Shown here in pieces: positions 7,306-15,813 of a stretch of 64,000 bases of DNA. Each line of letters begins with the position of its first letter. The first letter of the stretch is position 1. Origin of the DNA: Streptosporangium pseudovulgare (GTDB taxonomy: Bacteria > Actinomycetota > Actinomycetes > Streptosporangiales > Streptosporangiaceae); NCBI RefSeq assembly GCF_014648055.1, contig NZ_BMQJ01000002.1:591205-655204 (forward strand), in the 5' to 3' direction. A program made the translations under genes and the position numbers. The notes under the pieces are model-generated. The model worked only from the letters and a program-made list of their open reading frames with translations, was not told the origin of the DNA and did not search any database.

Positions 7306-10300
7306 CTCGTGCCCGGTCCTCTCTCAACGCCCATGAGATCGCCTCCGGGAGCACCGACTCCCAGGCGGCGTAGGTGTGGCCGCCGTCGCCGTACTCGCAC
7401 CGCACCACGTGTCCGTCGGCGGCCAGTTCCTCCCCGGTGCGCTTGACGGCCTCGACCAGGTCGAGGCCGTCGTCGAGCATGATGTCCGCCTCCTCCCGGC
7501 TCGCGTACAGGAACAGCCGGGCCGGGGCGGAGGCCGCCGGGCCGAGCCGGTGCTCGCTCAGCGGGCCGGACAGCGCGACCGCCCCCTCGAAGGCGTCGGG
7601 GCGGCGCAGCGCGGCACGAACCGCCGCGACCGCGCCGAGGCTCGCGCCGACCGCGACCGCCCGGCCCGGCCGCCACCGGTCTCCCAGCCGGTCCCGCAGG
7701 ACGGGGAGCAGCTCGTCGGCGAGCAGGTCCGGGTAGGCGTCGTCGAGCAGCTCCCGGCGGCGGGACGACCAGTCTGCGGGGCTGAGGAAGACCGCCGCGG
7801 TCTCGGGGACGCGGCGGTCGCCGGCGAGCCGGCCCAGGACCGCCGGGAGGCGCATGACGTCTGCGAAGTCCGAACCGTCGAGGACGACCAGGGTCCTCGT
7901 CACCTCGGCCGCCCCGTCCGGGACGAACAGGTCCACCCGCCGGTCGCCGCCCAGGGTCCGGCTGTGCCAGGTCCGCCGTTCCAGGCGGAGGTCGGCGTCG
8001 AGGCCGGCGTCGATTCCCGGCAGGCTCTCGGCCAGGAGCGCCGCGGCGTAGGCGGCGGGCGTGCGGTGGCGCGTCATGAGGCGAAGCGGCACCTCCCGGC
8101 CGAGCAGCCGCCGGACCGCCGCGGTCGCCCGCGGCACCAGCAGCGAGTGGCCGCCGTGGTCGAAGAAGTCCTCGCCGGCCGCCAGGGGCCGGCCCAGCAC
8201 CCGCGACCAGGCCTCCGCGACGTTCGCCTCCAGGCCGTTGCCCGGCGGCGCGGCCGTACCCTCGTCCCCCGGTGGCGCGGCCGTCCCGGACCCCTCTCCC
8301 GATGGCGCGGCCGCGCCGGGGCGGGTCGGGACGACCGGCGGCAGGCTCGCGCGGTCCACCTTGTTGTTGGGGGTCAGCGGGACGCGCGGGATCCGGACGA
8401 GGTGGTCGGGGATCATGTAGGCGGGCAGCGTCGCGCGCAGCCGGTCGCGCAGCGCCGCGACGTCCCCGGACCCGTCCGTCACGACGTAGGCGACCAGGGC
8501 CGGGCCGGTGTCCAGCTCGGCGCGGACCACGACGGCCGAGGTGGCCCCGTGGCGCAGCAGGGCGTGCTCGACCTCGCTCGTCTCGATCCGGTAGCCGCGG
8601 ATCTTCACCTGGCGGTCGGCGCGGCCGAGGAAGTCGACGGCGCCGCCGGGCAGCCGCCGGCCCACGTCCCCGGTGCGGTACATCCGGGATCCCGGCGGGC
8701 CGTAGGGGTCGGGGAGGAACGCCTGCGCGGTCAGCCCCGGGCGGCCGTGGTAGCCGCGGGCCAGGCCGTCGCCGGCGAGGTAGATCTCACCGCGCATGCC
8801 GTCCTGGACGGGGCGGAGGTCGCGGTCCAGGAGGTACAGGCGGGTGTACGGGATGGGGTGGCCGATCGGCACGCGGCCGTCCCGGAACCCCCCGTCGAAG
8901 ACGGTGGCCAGCACGGTGCACTCGGTGGGTCCGTAGGAGGCCGTGACCCGGCAGCCGGGCAGCAGCTCGCGGGCGGCCAGGAAGCTCCTGGGGTTGACCA
9001 CGTCACCGCCGACGACGAGCTGACGCAGGCCGGACAGCTTCCGCAGGTCCCGCTCGGCGAGGAGGTCGAGCTGCGGGGAGACCAGTTTGAGCGTGGTCAC
9101 GCCGTGGTCGCGGACGACGGCCTCCAGGTCCTCCAGGAGGGCGCCGGTGCCGGTCACCACCACGCGCCCGCCGTGCGCGAGCGGGGTCCACTCCAGGACC
9201 GAAACGTCGAAGGTGAGCGGCCCGGCCTGCATGAACGTCGCGCCGGGGCCGATGTCGAGGTAGCGCGGGGCTCCGGCGACGAGCCTGCTGAGCGCGCCGT
9301 GCGGGACGGCGACCGACTTGGGGGCGCCGGTCGAGCCGGAGGTGGAGATCAGGTAGGCCAGGTCGCCCGGACGCGCGGCCGGCGGCGGGTTCCCCGTGTC
9401 GTAGCCGGCCAGGTCGGGATCGCCGAGCACCAGCAGCGGCGCGGCGTCGGCGGGGACGCGGTGGGCCAGCGACGGGCTGACGATCGTGAGGGCCGTCCCC
9501 GCGTCGGCGAGCATGAACCGCAGCCTGCCGGGTGGGAAGCCCGGGTCGATCGGGAAGTAGGCGGCGCCGCACTTGGCGATGGCGAGCAGCACGGCGAACC
9601 GGTCCGTGGTCTGCTCCAGGCAGACGGCCACGACCCGCCCCCGTCCCACGCCGCGGGCCACGAGGTGCCGGGCCAGCCGGTTCGCCAGCCGGTTCAGCTC
9701 GCCGTAGGAGAGCTCCTCCCCCGCGAGTTCCCCCGCCGTGCCGGTCACCGCCGTCTCCCGCGGGCGGCGGGCGGCCTGCGCCTCGACCAGCTCCACGACC
9801 GTGGCCCGCGGCGCCGGGTCGGCGGCGGCCGGCGCCGCCGCGGGCCTCCCGGCCAGGTCCAGCTCGCGCAGCGGCCGGTCGGGGTCCGCCGTCCCCCGGG
9901 CGAGCAGCCGGACGTAACGCTCCGCCAGCGCGGCGATCGTCGTCTCGTCGAACAGGGCGGGCCGGTAGACGAAGGTGGCGCGCAGCCGTCCGCCCACCGT
10001 CTGCGTGGTGAGCGACAGGTCGAACCGGGCGGTCACCGGCAGCTCCGGATACCACCACTCCGGCGCGCCGGGAGCCTCCGCCAGCGCGGTACGGTCCCCC
10101 GCGTGGTTCACCACGACGTCGAAGATCGGGTTGCGGCGCTCCTCCGACCCGGCCCGCACCGCTCCGACGATCCGCTCGAAGGGCACGTCCTGGTGCGCGT
10201 CGGCCGCCAGCCACGCGTCGCGGGTACGGGTCACCAGCTCGCGGAAGGTCGTCCCCCGGCCGGACACGTCCACCCGCAGGACCACGGTGTTGACGAAGAA

Positions 10301-11194
10301 GCCGATCAGGTCCTGCAGCTCCGGGCGGGGGCGGTCGGAGATGGTCGCCCCGATGACGACGTCGTCCTGCCCGGCGAACGCGCTCAGCGCCGCGACCAGC
10401 GCGGCCGTCACCACCACGCCGGGGCTCGCCCTGGCCCGCCAGGCGACCGCCGTCATCGCCGCGGTGTCCTCCTCCGGCAGCTCCACCACGAGGCTCGCGC
10501 CCGTCGCGTCGTCCCGCGCGGTGCGCGGCCGATCGGTGGGCGGCTCCAGCCGCTCGTAGCCGGCCAGCGTCCGCTCCCAGTGCGCGAGCCCCGGCCGGAG
10601 CAGGTCGTCCGTCAGCAGGCGCCGCTGCCAGCGGGCGTAGTCGCCGTACTGGACCGGCAGGGCGGGCAGGCTCGGCGCCCGCCCTGCCAGCGCCGCGTCG
10701 TAGAGCTCGAAGAGGTCGCGGGCCAGCACGTCCATCGACCACCGGTCGGTGACGATGTGGTGCAGTGCCGTGAACAGGCCGTGTCCGTCCTCCAGCTCCG
10801 CCGCGACCACCCGCAGCAGCGGTGGCCGTGACAGGTCGAACGGCTCGGACGCGGCCCGTTCGACGGCCGCCCGCCACTCGCGTCCCGCCCGGATGACGGG
10901 CACCTCCACCTCGCCGGCGACCTCCTGCGCGGTCGTCCCGTCGGACCGCAGGACGAAGCGGGTGCGCAGGATGTCGTGGCGGCGTGTCAGGCCGGTGAGC
11001 GCGGCGGTGAGCGCCGGGAGATCGAGCCCCGCGGGGAACCGCCAGCCTCCGGTGATGTGGTACTGGTCGTGCGACGAGTCCAGCTGACGCAGCCACCACA
11101 GGCGCTCCTGCCCCGCAGACAGCGGGAAGCGGTGTTCCGCGGGGTCGTGGAGCAGGGGGAACGGATTCGTCGGGCGCGGCTCGATCCTCGGCAT
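7295..11194 (-). CDS. NRPS: condensation-adenylation-carrier with C-terminal Fes-like esterase
   Basis: A 1299-residue single-module synthetase. Condensation domain about 20-445, with active-site HHIVTDRWS (the usual HHxxxDG reads DR here). Adenylation domain about 465-955 with ISTSGSTGAPK, ASYGPTECT, YRTGDV and NNKVD; the hand-read specificity line is D-V-L-K-V-G-S-V-L-K. A Pro/Gly-rich linker (about 960-986) precedes a carrier domain with GGHSL (Ser about 1017). The last 230 residues are not a typical thioesterase but resemble enterochelin-esterase/esterase-D hydrolases, with GASLG (Ser about 1185) and GGHTYAAW (His about 1273). It probably condenses a carrier-bound acyl/aminoacyl unit with its own amino acid and releases it through the esterase (inference). 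Confidence 0.95.
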   Translation of the reverse strand: MPRIEPRPTNPFPLLHDPAEHRFPLSAGQERLWWLRQLDSSHDQYHITGGWRFPAGLDLPALTAALTGLTRRHDILRTRFVLRSDGTTAQEVAGEVEVPVIRAGREWRAAVERAASEPFDLSRPPLLRVVAAELEDGHGLFTALHHIVTDRWSMDVLARDLFELYDAALAGRAPSLPALPVQYGDYARWQRRLLTDDLLRPGLAHWERTLAGYERLEPPTDRPRTARDDATGASLVVELPEEDTAAMTAVAWRARASPGVVVTAALVAALSAFAGQDDVVIGATISDRPRPELQDLIGFFVNTVVLRVDVSGRGTTFRELVTRTRDAWLAADAHQDVPFERIVGAVRAGSEERRNPIFDVVVNHAGDRTALAEAPGAPEWWYPELPVTARFDLSLTTQTVGGRLRATFVYRPALFDETTIAALAERYVRLLARGTADPDRPLRELDLAGRPAAAPAAADPAPRATVVELVEAQAARRPRETAVTGTAGELAGEELSYGELNRLANRLARHLVARGVGRGRVVAVCLEQTTDRFAVLLAIAKCGAAYFPIDPGFPPGRLRFMLADAGTALTIVSPSLAHRVPADAAPLLVLGDPDLAGYDTGNPPPAARPGDLAYLISTSGSTGAPKSVAVPHGALSRLVAGAPRYLDIGPGATFMQAGPLTFDVSVLEWTPLAHGGRVVVTGTGALLEDLEAVVRDHGVTTLKLVSPQLDLLAERDLRKLSGLRQLVVGGDVVNPRSFLAARELLPGCRVTASYGPTECTVLATVFDGGFRDGRVPIGHPIPYTRLYLLDRDLRPVQDGMRGEIYLAGDGLARGYHGRPGLTAQAFLPDPYGPPGSRMYRTGDVGRRLPGGAVDFLGRADRQVKIRGYRIETSEVEHALLRHGATSAVVVRAELDTGPALVAYVVTDGSGDVAALRDRLRATLPAYMIPDHLVRIPRVPLTPNNKVDRASLPPVVPTRPGAAAPSGEGSGTAAPPGDEGTAAPPGNGLEANVAEAWSRVLGRPLAAGEDFFDHGGHSLLVPRATAAVRRLLGREVPLRLMTRHRTPAAYAAALLAESLPGIDAGLDADLRLERRTWHSRTLGGDRRVDLFVPDGAAEVTRTLVVLDGSDFADVMRLPAVLGRLAGDRRVPETAAVFLSPADWSSRRRELLDDAYPDLLADELLPVLRDRLGDRWRPGRAVAVGASLGAVAAVRAALRRPDAFEGAVALSGPLSEHRLGPAASAPARLFLYASREEADIMLDDGLDLVEAVKRTGEELAADGHVVRCEYGDGGHTYAAWESVLPEAISWALREDRARDVR

Positions 11195-11200
11195 CTGCGC

Positions 11201-11485
11201 CTACACCCTCCTCTCGGGCTTCTCGTGCGCCGACCTGGCGGCCTCGACGGCCGCCGTGATCGTGCCGACGGTGCGGAAGGTGCCCTCCCGCAGCGCCTCC
11301 TCGGGCAGCTCGATCTGGAAGGTGTCCTCGACGGTGAGCATGAGTCCCATGCAGGTCAGCGACGTCATGCCCATGTTCCACAGGTCGTCGTCGGCGTCGA
11401 GCTCGTATCCGTGGGCGGACAGGTTGAGCTGCTTGTCGACGATCCGCCGGACGATCTCCACCACCGGTTCCTGGGAGACGATCAT
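11201..11485 (-). CDS. Free-standing acyl/peptidyl carrier protein
   Basis: A 94-residue carrier protein with the phosphopantetheine site in MGMTSLTCM (the Ser) and the following helix VEDTFQIELPEEAL. It would carry an amino acid or acyl group as a thioester. Its ATG overlaps the TGA of the FAD oxidoreductase gene (ATGA), and the NRPS gene starts 6 bp after its stop. The stand-alone adenylation enzyme is the natural loader, and the neighbouring oxidase the natural modifier, of a substrate tethered here (inference). Length and motif fit well; whether it belongs with the PCP or ACP group cannot be settled by eye. Confidence 0.92.
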   Translation of the reverse strand: MIVSQEPVVEIVRRIVDKQLNLSAHGYELDADDDLWNMGMTSLTCMGLMLTVEDTFQIELPEEALREGTFRTVGTITAAVEAARSAHEKPERRV

Positions 11486-12993
11486 CGCCGCGCCTCCCCC
11501 GTCCCCGCGCCCACCGGCCGCGAACCGCTCCGGCCGGACAGGCGGTGGAAGTAGCGGGCGACCCGGCGCGCGCCGAGCAGGCTGCCCTGCGCGTACCAGA
11601 GGATGTCGGGGCCGAGCGCGTAGTCGATGTCCATCGTGTCGTAGAACTTCATGGCCATGGCCCGGTAGTAGTCGGCGATCTGCGCCGTGGTCATCTGCGG
11701 CGCGGCCTCCGCGCCCGTCTCGAACCAGGCGGCGAGGTTGTGCTCGACGTACTCGTTGACGGACCACTCGATCGTCCTGGTCTCGATCGGCGCGCGGGTC
11801 GGCCTGAACATCGGGTCGATGGTCCCCGGCTTGCCCTGCAGTTCGTTGGCGACGTGCTCGGCCAGCAGCGGCGCGCAGTGGAACCCGTCGCGGTAGGTCC
11901 CGGTCAGCAGGTACAGGCCGGACAGCGGCAGCCACCCGATCAGCGGGAAGCCGTCGAGCGTCACCGGGCGGTTCCCGGCCAGCCACCCGGTGACCTCGTG
12001 CGAGGCGACCCGCTCGTCGAGCTGCTGCATCGAGTACTGGGCCAGGAAGCGGACGTCGGCCATCCAGGTCACGCTGGAGACCTGGTCCACCAGGCGGTTG
12101 GTGGCGCCGTAGTACTCCAGGTCGCCGGGGCCGGGCACGACGTGCAGCCCGCAGGCGAAGCCGCGGTTCGGCGTGCGGACCACGCTGCGGAACGGCTCGC
12201 CCCCGGTACGGCGGGCCAGCATCGCGAAGCCCAGCCCGGGGAAGGTCGGCACCATGTCGAGGTCGTCCAGGGCGGTCCGCACCAGCGCCTCGCTGCGCGC
12301 GCCCACCGCGACGACCACGGTGCCCGCCTCGATGACGTGGCCGTCGTCCAGCTCGACGCCGGTCACCGCCCCGTCGTCCCTGACCAGTGTGCGCACCGTC
12401 TGGTCGATCATGATCGTGTCGGTCTCGCGCAGCCGGGCGTCCAGCGCGTCCAGCACGCCGCGCGCGTCCACGGCGCCCTCGGCGGGCAGGTGGACCGCGC
12501 GCAGGGCACGGGTGTCCAGCCGGGGCCGGAAGCCGGGGATCTCTCTGGGATCGATCTCCTCCCACGGCTTGCCGTACTCCTCCAGGGCCTCGATCATGGC
12601 CGTGAAGTTGACCGTGTCCAGGTCGGCGCCGATGGAGTTCAGCACCACGTGGGAGTCGGGGGCGACCAGCAGCGGCGAGCCGGTCGACGAGTACCCCTCC
12701 AGCCGGTCGAGCACGTCGGGCCAGCGGTCGTGGGCGGCGACGCCGAGCTCGAACCTCGTACGCGAGGCGTCGGTGCGCAGCGACTCCGTGGTGGCCTCGC
12801 CGAAGCAGCCGAGCATGGCGCCCGCGGCCTGGCTCGCGCCGCCCTCGCGGCCGCTCGGGCCGACCACGACGACGGAGCCGATGCGGCGCTCGACCAGTTC
12901 GTCGGCCAGGAACAGGCCGAGGGCGCCATTGCCGACGATGACGACGTCGGCCCGGGAGGGTCGTTCCGTTCTGCTGACAGCCTCTTTGCGCAC
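11482..12993 (-). CDS. FAD-dependent DAO-family oxidoreductase (glycine-oxidase-like)
   Basis: A 503-residue flavoenzyme. The dinucleotide-binding motif VIVGNGALG is at residues 18-26, and the C-terminal FAD segment reads 'GLYLLTGTYRDGFHCAPLLAEH', as in D-amino-acid/glycine oxidases of the ThiO/DAO type. About 100 further residues follow that segment (rich in aromatic and acidic residues, ending near 'ARRVARYFHRL') and are not part of the usual oxidase core. The GTG start has AGGGGG 5 bases upstream. As first gene of the NRPS operon and coupled to a carrier protein gene, it probably oxidises an amine or amino acid to an imine or keto unit, free or carrier-bound (inference). Confidence 0.88.
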   Translation of the reverse strand: MRKEAVSRTERPSRADVVIVGNGALGLFLADELVERRIGSVVVVGPSGREGGASQAAGAMLGCFGEATTESLRTDASRTRFELGVAAHDRWPDVLDRLEGYSSTGSPLLVAPDSHVVLNSIGADLDTVNFTAMIEALEEYGKPWEEIDPREIPGFRPRLDTRALRAVHLPAEGAVDARGVLDALDARLRETDTIMIDQTVRTLVRDDGAVTGVELDDGHVIEAGTVVVAVGARSEALVRTALDDLDMVPTFPGLGFAMLARRTGGEPFRSVVRTPNRGFACGLHVVPGPGDLEYYGATNRLVDQVSSVTWMADVRFLAQYSMQQLDERVASHEVTGWLAGNRPVTLDGFPLIGWLPLSGLYLLTGTYRDGFHCAPLLAEHVANELQGKPGTIDPMFRPTRAPIETRTIEWSVNEYVEHNLAAWFETGAEAAPQMTTAQIADYYRAMAMKFYDTMDIDYALGPDILWYAQGSLLGARRVARYFHRLSGRSGSRPVGAGTGEARR

Positions 12994-13435
12994 AGCAACC
13001 CCCTTGAAAGGGAAATGGGAATGACGGTGATGCGAACACCGGGCGAATTCCAGATTGATTCCGGACAGCACGATGCCGCCCGAAAAAGCGGATCACCCGG
13101 CGACACGGCGCGGAACGCGCGGGCGCATGACACCTCCCGCACGGCCACCGGCACGACGAAAGGCCTGCGACCCCGGAAGAACGGCGACGGGAGGGCTCGC
13201 CGCGAGCAGGCTGGTGCTAGCTAGGACTCAGTCTTCACTCTCCAGACCAGATGGTTGACCACTGTCCCCGCTCAGGCGGCCCGGCCTGACGACATCGGCC
13301 ACCCTGCAACAGTTGCCCACCATAAACACGCCCAGGAGATATCGCAAGAGATTCCCGTAATTATTCACACAGTGACATCATTCATTGCGAGAGATGGTAT
13401 TTACAAATATTCATGACCGAAAAGAAAACAGCCGG
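12994..13435. promoter_or_regulatory. 442-bp gene-free leader/promoter region of the NRPS operon
   Basis: No convincing gene lies here. The part near 13000-13320 has normal high GC. About 13320-13435 is unusually AT-rich for this genome (for example 'taattattcacacagtgaca' around 13360 and 'ttacaaatattcatgacc' near 13400). The operon promoter is expected in this stretch, giving a leader of up to 300 bases, and the 3' end of the DUF885 gene also falls here. No -35/-10 pair could be fixed with confidence. Confidence 0.4.
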
Positions 13436-15094
13436 TCAGGAGTCGGTCAGGAGCTCCCGCATGATGTCCAGCCCGGCCGGGCCGCTGCGCAGGGCGCGGG
13501 TGTGAAAGTCCTTCAGGTCGAACTCCGCGCCGCGCCCGGCCCTGGCCTCCTCACGCAGATCGAGCCAGAGCCGCTCCCCGAGCTTGTACGCGGACGCCTG
13601 CCCCGGCCAGCCGAGATAGCGGTCGATCTCGTCGGCCGCGCGAGCCGGGTCCGTCAGCGTCCTGGTGCGCAGGAACTCGGCTCCCAGCTCGGGCGTCCAC
13701 CGCTCCCCCTCGTGGAAGCCGGTACCCGCCGGGATCTCCAGCCTCAGGTGCATGCCGGCGTCGAGCACCACGCGGGCGGCCCGGAACAGGCTCTTGTTCA
13801 GCATGCCGAGCAGGGCGCCGTCGTCGAGGTGGCCGAACTCGCGCATCAGCCGCTCGGCGTAGAGCGCCCAGCCCTCACCGTGGCCGTCGATGAAGCACAG
13901 CAGCCGCTGGAACCGGTTGAGGCCGGGCGTCGCCACCGCCGTACCGATCTGCAGGTGGTGTCCGGGCACGCCCTCGTGGTAGAGAGTGCTGGCCTCACGC
14001 CAGGTATGGAACTCCTCCCTGCCCGGCGGCAGCGACCACCAGATCGTGCCCGGCCGGCTGAAGTCCTCGGCCGGGTTGGTGTAGTAGGCGCCCGCCCCGC
14101 CGCCCGGCGGCGCGATCCGGCAGTCCAGCCGCATCAGCTCGTCCGGGATGTCGAAGTGCCTGCCTCGCAGGTCGGCCAGCGCCCGGTCGGACAGCTCCCG
14201 CATCCACGCCCGGAACCCGTCCTCCCCGCGCACGCGGTGGCGGGGGTCGGCGTCCAGCACCGCCGCGGCCTCGGCGGGACCGGCCCCGGGCCGGATCCGC
14301 CCGGCGATCCGGGCCATCTCCGCCTCGACACGGCGGAACTCCTCCCAGCCCCAGGCGTACGCCTCACGGGGGTCCAGCCTCGCGCCGAGGAACGTCCGCG
14401 ACCACAGCTCGTACGTCTCCTCGCCGACCGCGTCCTCGACCGCGGACCTCGGCCCGAGCTCGTCCCGGAGGAAGGCGGCCAGCTCGGCGTAGGCGCCGGC
14501 CGCCGCGTGCGCCCCCGCCCGCAGATCGGCGCGCAACGCGTCCCCCACGTCGGCCGGCCGGACGAGGCCGGCGAAGAAGCCGTCCGGGGCCGACCAGGTC
14601 TCGCACTGCGCGATGACCCGCCGCACCTGCCGCGCCGCCGCCACCCGGCCCCTGCCGGCCGCGGCCGACAGCGAGGCCCGGTATCCGGCGAGCGCGTGCG
14701 GCACCGCTCCCAGCCGCCCGGCGATGACCGCCCAGTCCTCCGCGGTCGCCGTGGGCATCAGGTCGAACACCCACCGGATGCTCTGGACGGGGCTGGCGAC
14801 CACGTTGAGCGCCGCCTGCGGCAGCCACGCCTCGTGCGTCTCCACCTCCAGGCCGATCCGTTCGGCGAACACCGCCCGCGCGACGCGTTCGCTCTCGTCG
14901 GCCGGATGTGCGGCCGAGACGCGGGCCGACGCGCTCCGGGCGAGTTCCGCCCGGGCGTCGTGCCCGTCCGGGGAGAGGTCGGGAAGCCGGTCGTCGTGGC
15001 CGCCGATGCCGGCCTCGGTGGCGGCGACGGGGTTCAACCGTGCGTAGTCGTCGACGTAGGCGTCGCAGATGTCGTGCACAGTCCAGGGGCTCAT
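13436..15094 (-). CDS. DUF885 family protein, putative zinc metallohydrolase
   Basis: A 552-residue DUF885 protein. The family hallmark YHEGVPGHHLQIG lies in the middle-to-late part of the protein (an HExxxGHH pattern suggesting a metal site), and the 'GEGWALYAERLMREFG' segment that follows is also characteristic. There is no signal peptide. The ATG at 15092-15094 is chosen because the reading frame upstream is Arg/Gly-rich and unlike the family. DUF885 proteins are thought to be peptidase-like, but the substrate is unknown. It is separated from the NRPS operon by about 440 bp and is probably not part of it. Confidence 0.85.
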   Translation of the reverse strand: MSPWTVHDICDAYVDDYARLNPVAATEAGIGGHDDRLPDLSPDGHDARAELARSASARVSAAHPADESERVARAVFAERIGLEVETHEAWLPQAALNVVASPVQSIRWVFDLMPTATAEDWAVIAGRLGAVPHALAGYRASLSAAAGRGRVAAARQVRRVIAQCETWSAPDGFFAGLVRPADVGDALRADLRAGAHAAAGAYAELAAFLRDELGPRSAVEDAVGEETYELWSRTFLGARLDPREAYAWGWEEFRRVEAEMARIAGRIRPGAGPAEAAAVLDADPRHRVRGEDGFRAWMRELSDRALADLRGRHFDIPDELMRLDCRIAPPGGGAGAYYTNPAEDFSRPGTIWWSLPPGREEFHTWREASTLYHEGVPGHHLQIGTAVATPGLNRFQRLLCFIDGHGEGWALYAERLMREFGHLDDGALLGMLNKSLFRAARVVLDAGMHLRLEIPAGTGFHEGERWTPELGAEFLRTRTLTDPARAADEIDRYLGWPGQASAYKLGERLWLDLREEARAGRGAEFDLKDFHTRALRSGPAGLDIMRELLTDS

Positions 15095-15198
15095 GCCCCG
15101 CACGATAATCCCGGGAGCCCGCCCCGGCCCGCGACTGTCCGCTCCCGGCCTCCGGGAACACGACCGCCACCCGGCCGGCCCTCTCACGGGTCGTTCCT

Positions 15199-15684
15199 TC
15201 ACCACCGTGACGCGCCCTCCACCGGGACTGCGACGATCTCATCCGGTCCCGGCTGAAGAGGAAGCCAGGAGGGCCACCACGGTGGGGCGCAATCACCCGG
15301 GGTGCCCTCGGTGGCGACATCGTAGAGGATCATCGCCGTCGGACCGGCCGCCGCGGCGAGGACGGCGACGATCGCCAGGACGGCCTTCAGCCAGCCGTAC
15401 CTCGCAAGCCACGGCAGGCGGGTGATCAGGCTGATCGGTGCGGATGCCAGGGCCGAGCCGGCCGCGACGACCGGGAACACGACGAGCCGGCCCGTCGCCC
15501 AGATGAACCCGGCGAATCTCTCCCCGGCGCTCAGGTCACCGAGACAGTGGCTCTGCGCCCGAGCCACCAGGAAGATGTCGAGAAACGTCCCGAACGTCGC
15601 GGAGGCCAGCGCGACGACCGCCAGCATTCCGCAGCCCGTCACCCAGAGCACGTCATCTGCTCTCGGGGCGCTTTCCTCGGTCAC
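15199..15684 (-). CDS. Small membrane protein of unknown function
   Basis: A 161-residue protein with about three hydrophobic segments (near residues 13-40, 60-85 and 98-125), a loop with HCLGDLSAGERF, and a Trp/Pro-rich tail. The GTG start follows a weak purine-rich site. I do not recognise the family. It lies between a DUF885 gene and a TPR gene on the same strand with gaps of about 100 bp or more on each side, so operon membership is not evident. Confidence 0.6.
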   Translation of the reverse strand: MTEESAPRADDVLWVTGCGMLAVVALASATFGTFLDIFLVARAQSHCLGDLSAGERFAGFIWATGRLVVFPVVAAGSALASAPISLITRLPWLARYGWLKAVLAIVAVLAAAAGPTAMILYDVATEGTPGDCAPPWWPSWLPLQPGPDEIVAVPVEGASRW

Positions 15685-15813
15685 GGTGCGATCAAAACAG
15701 AATCCCGTGGCGGCCGGTCGCAGAGAATGTGAGGATCCGATGCAGAATCGTCCTCAAGGTCCGCGATGGGAGCCGGACCCGTGTGAAGCGGGAGACGGCG
15801 GCGCGGGGAGCTC

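Noticed and set aside
7376..10831. 1151-codon plus-strand open frame opposite the NRPS
   Set aside because: Antisense frame, Gly/Arg/Val-rich with no domain; the NRPS on the other strand has all core motifs in order.
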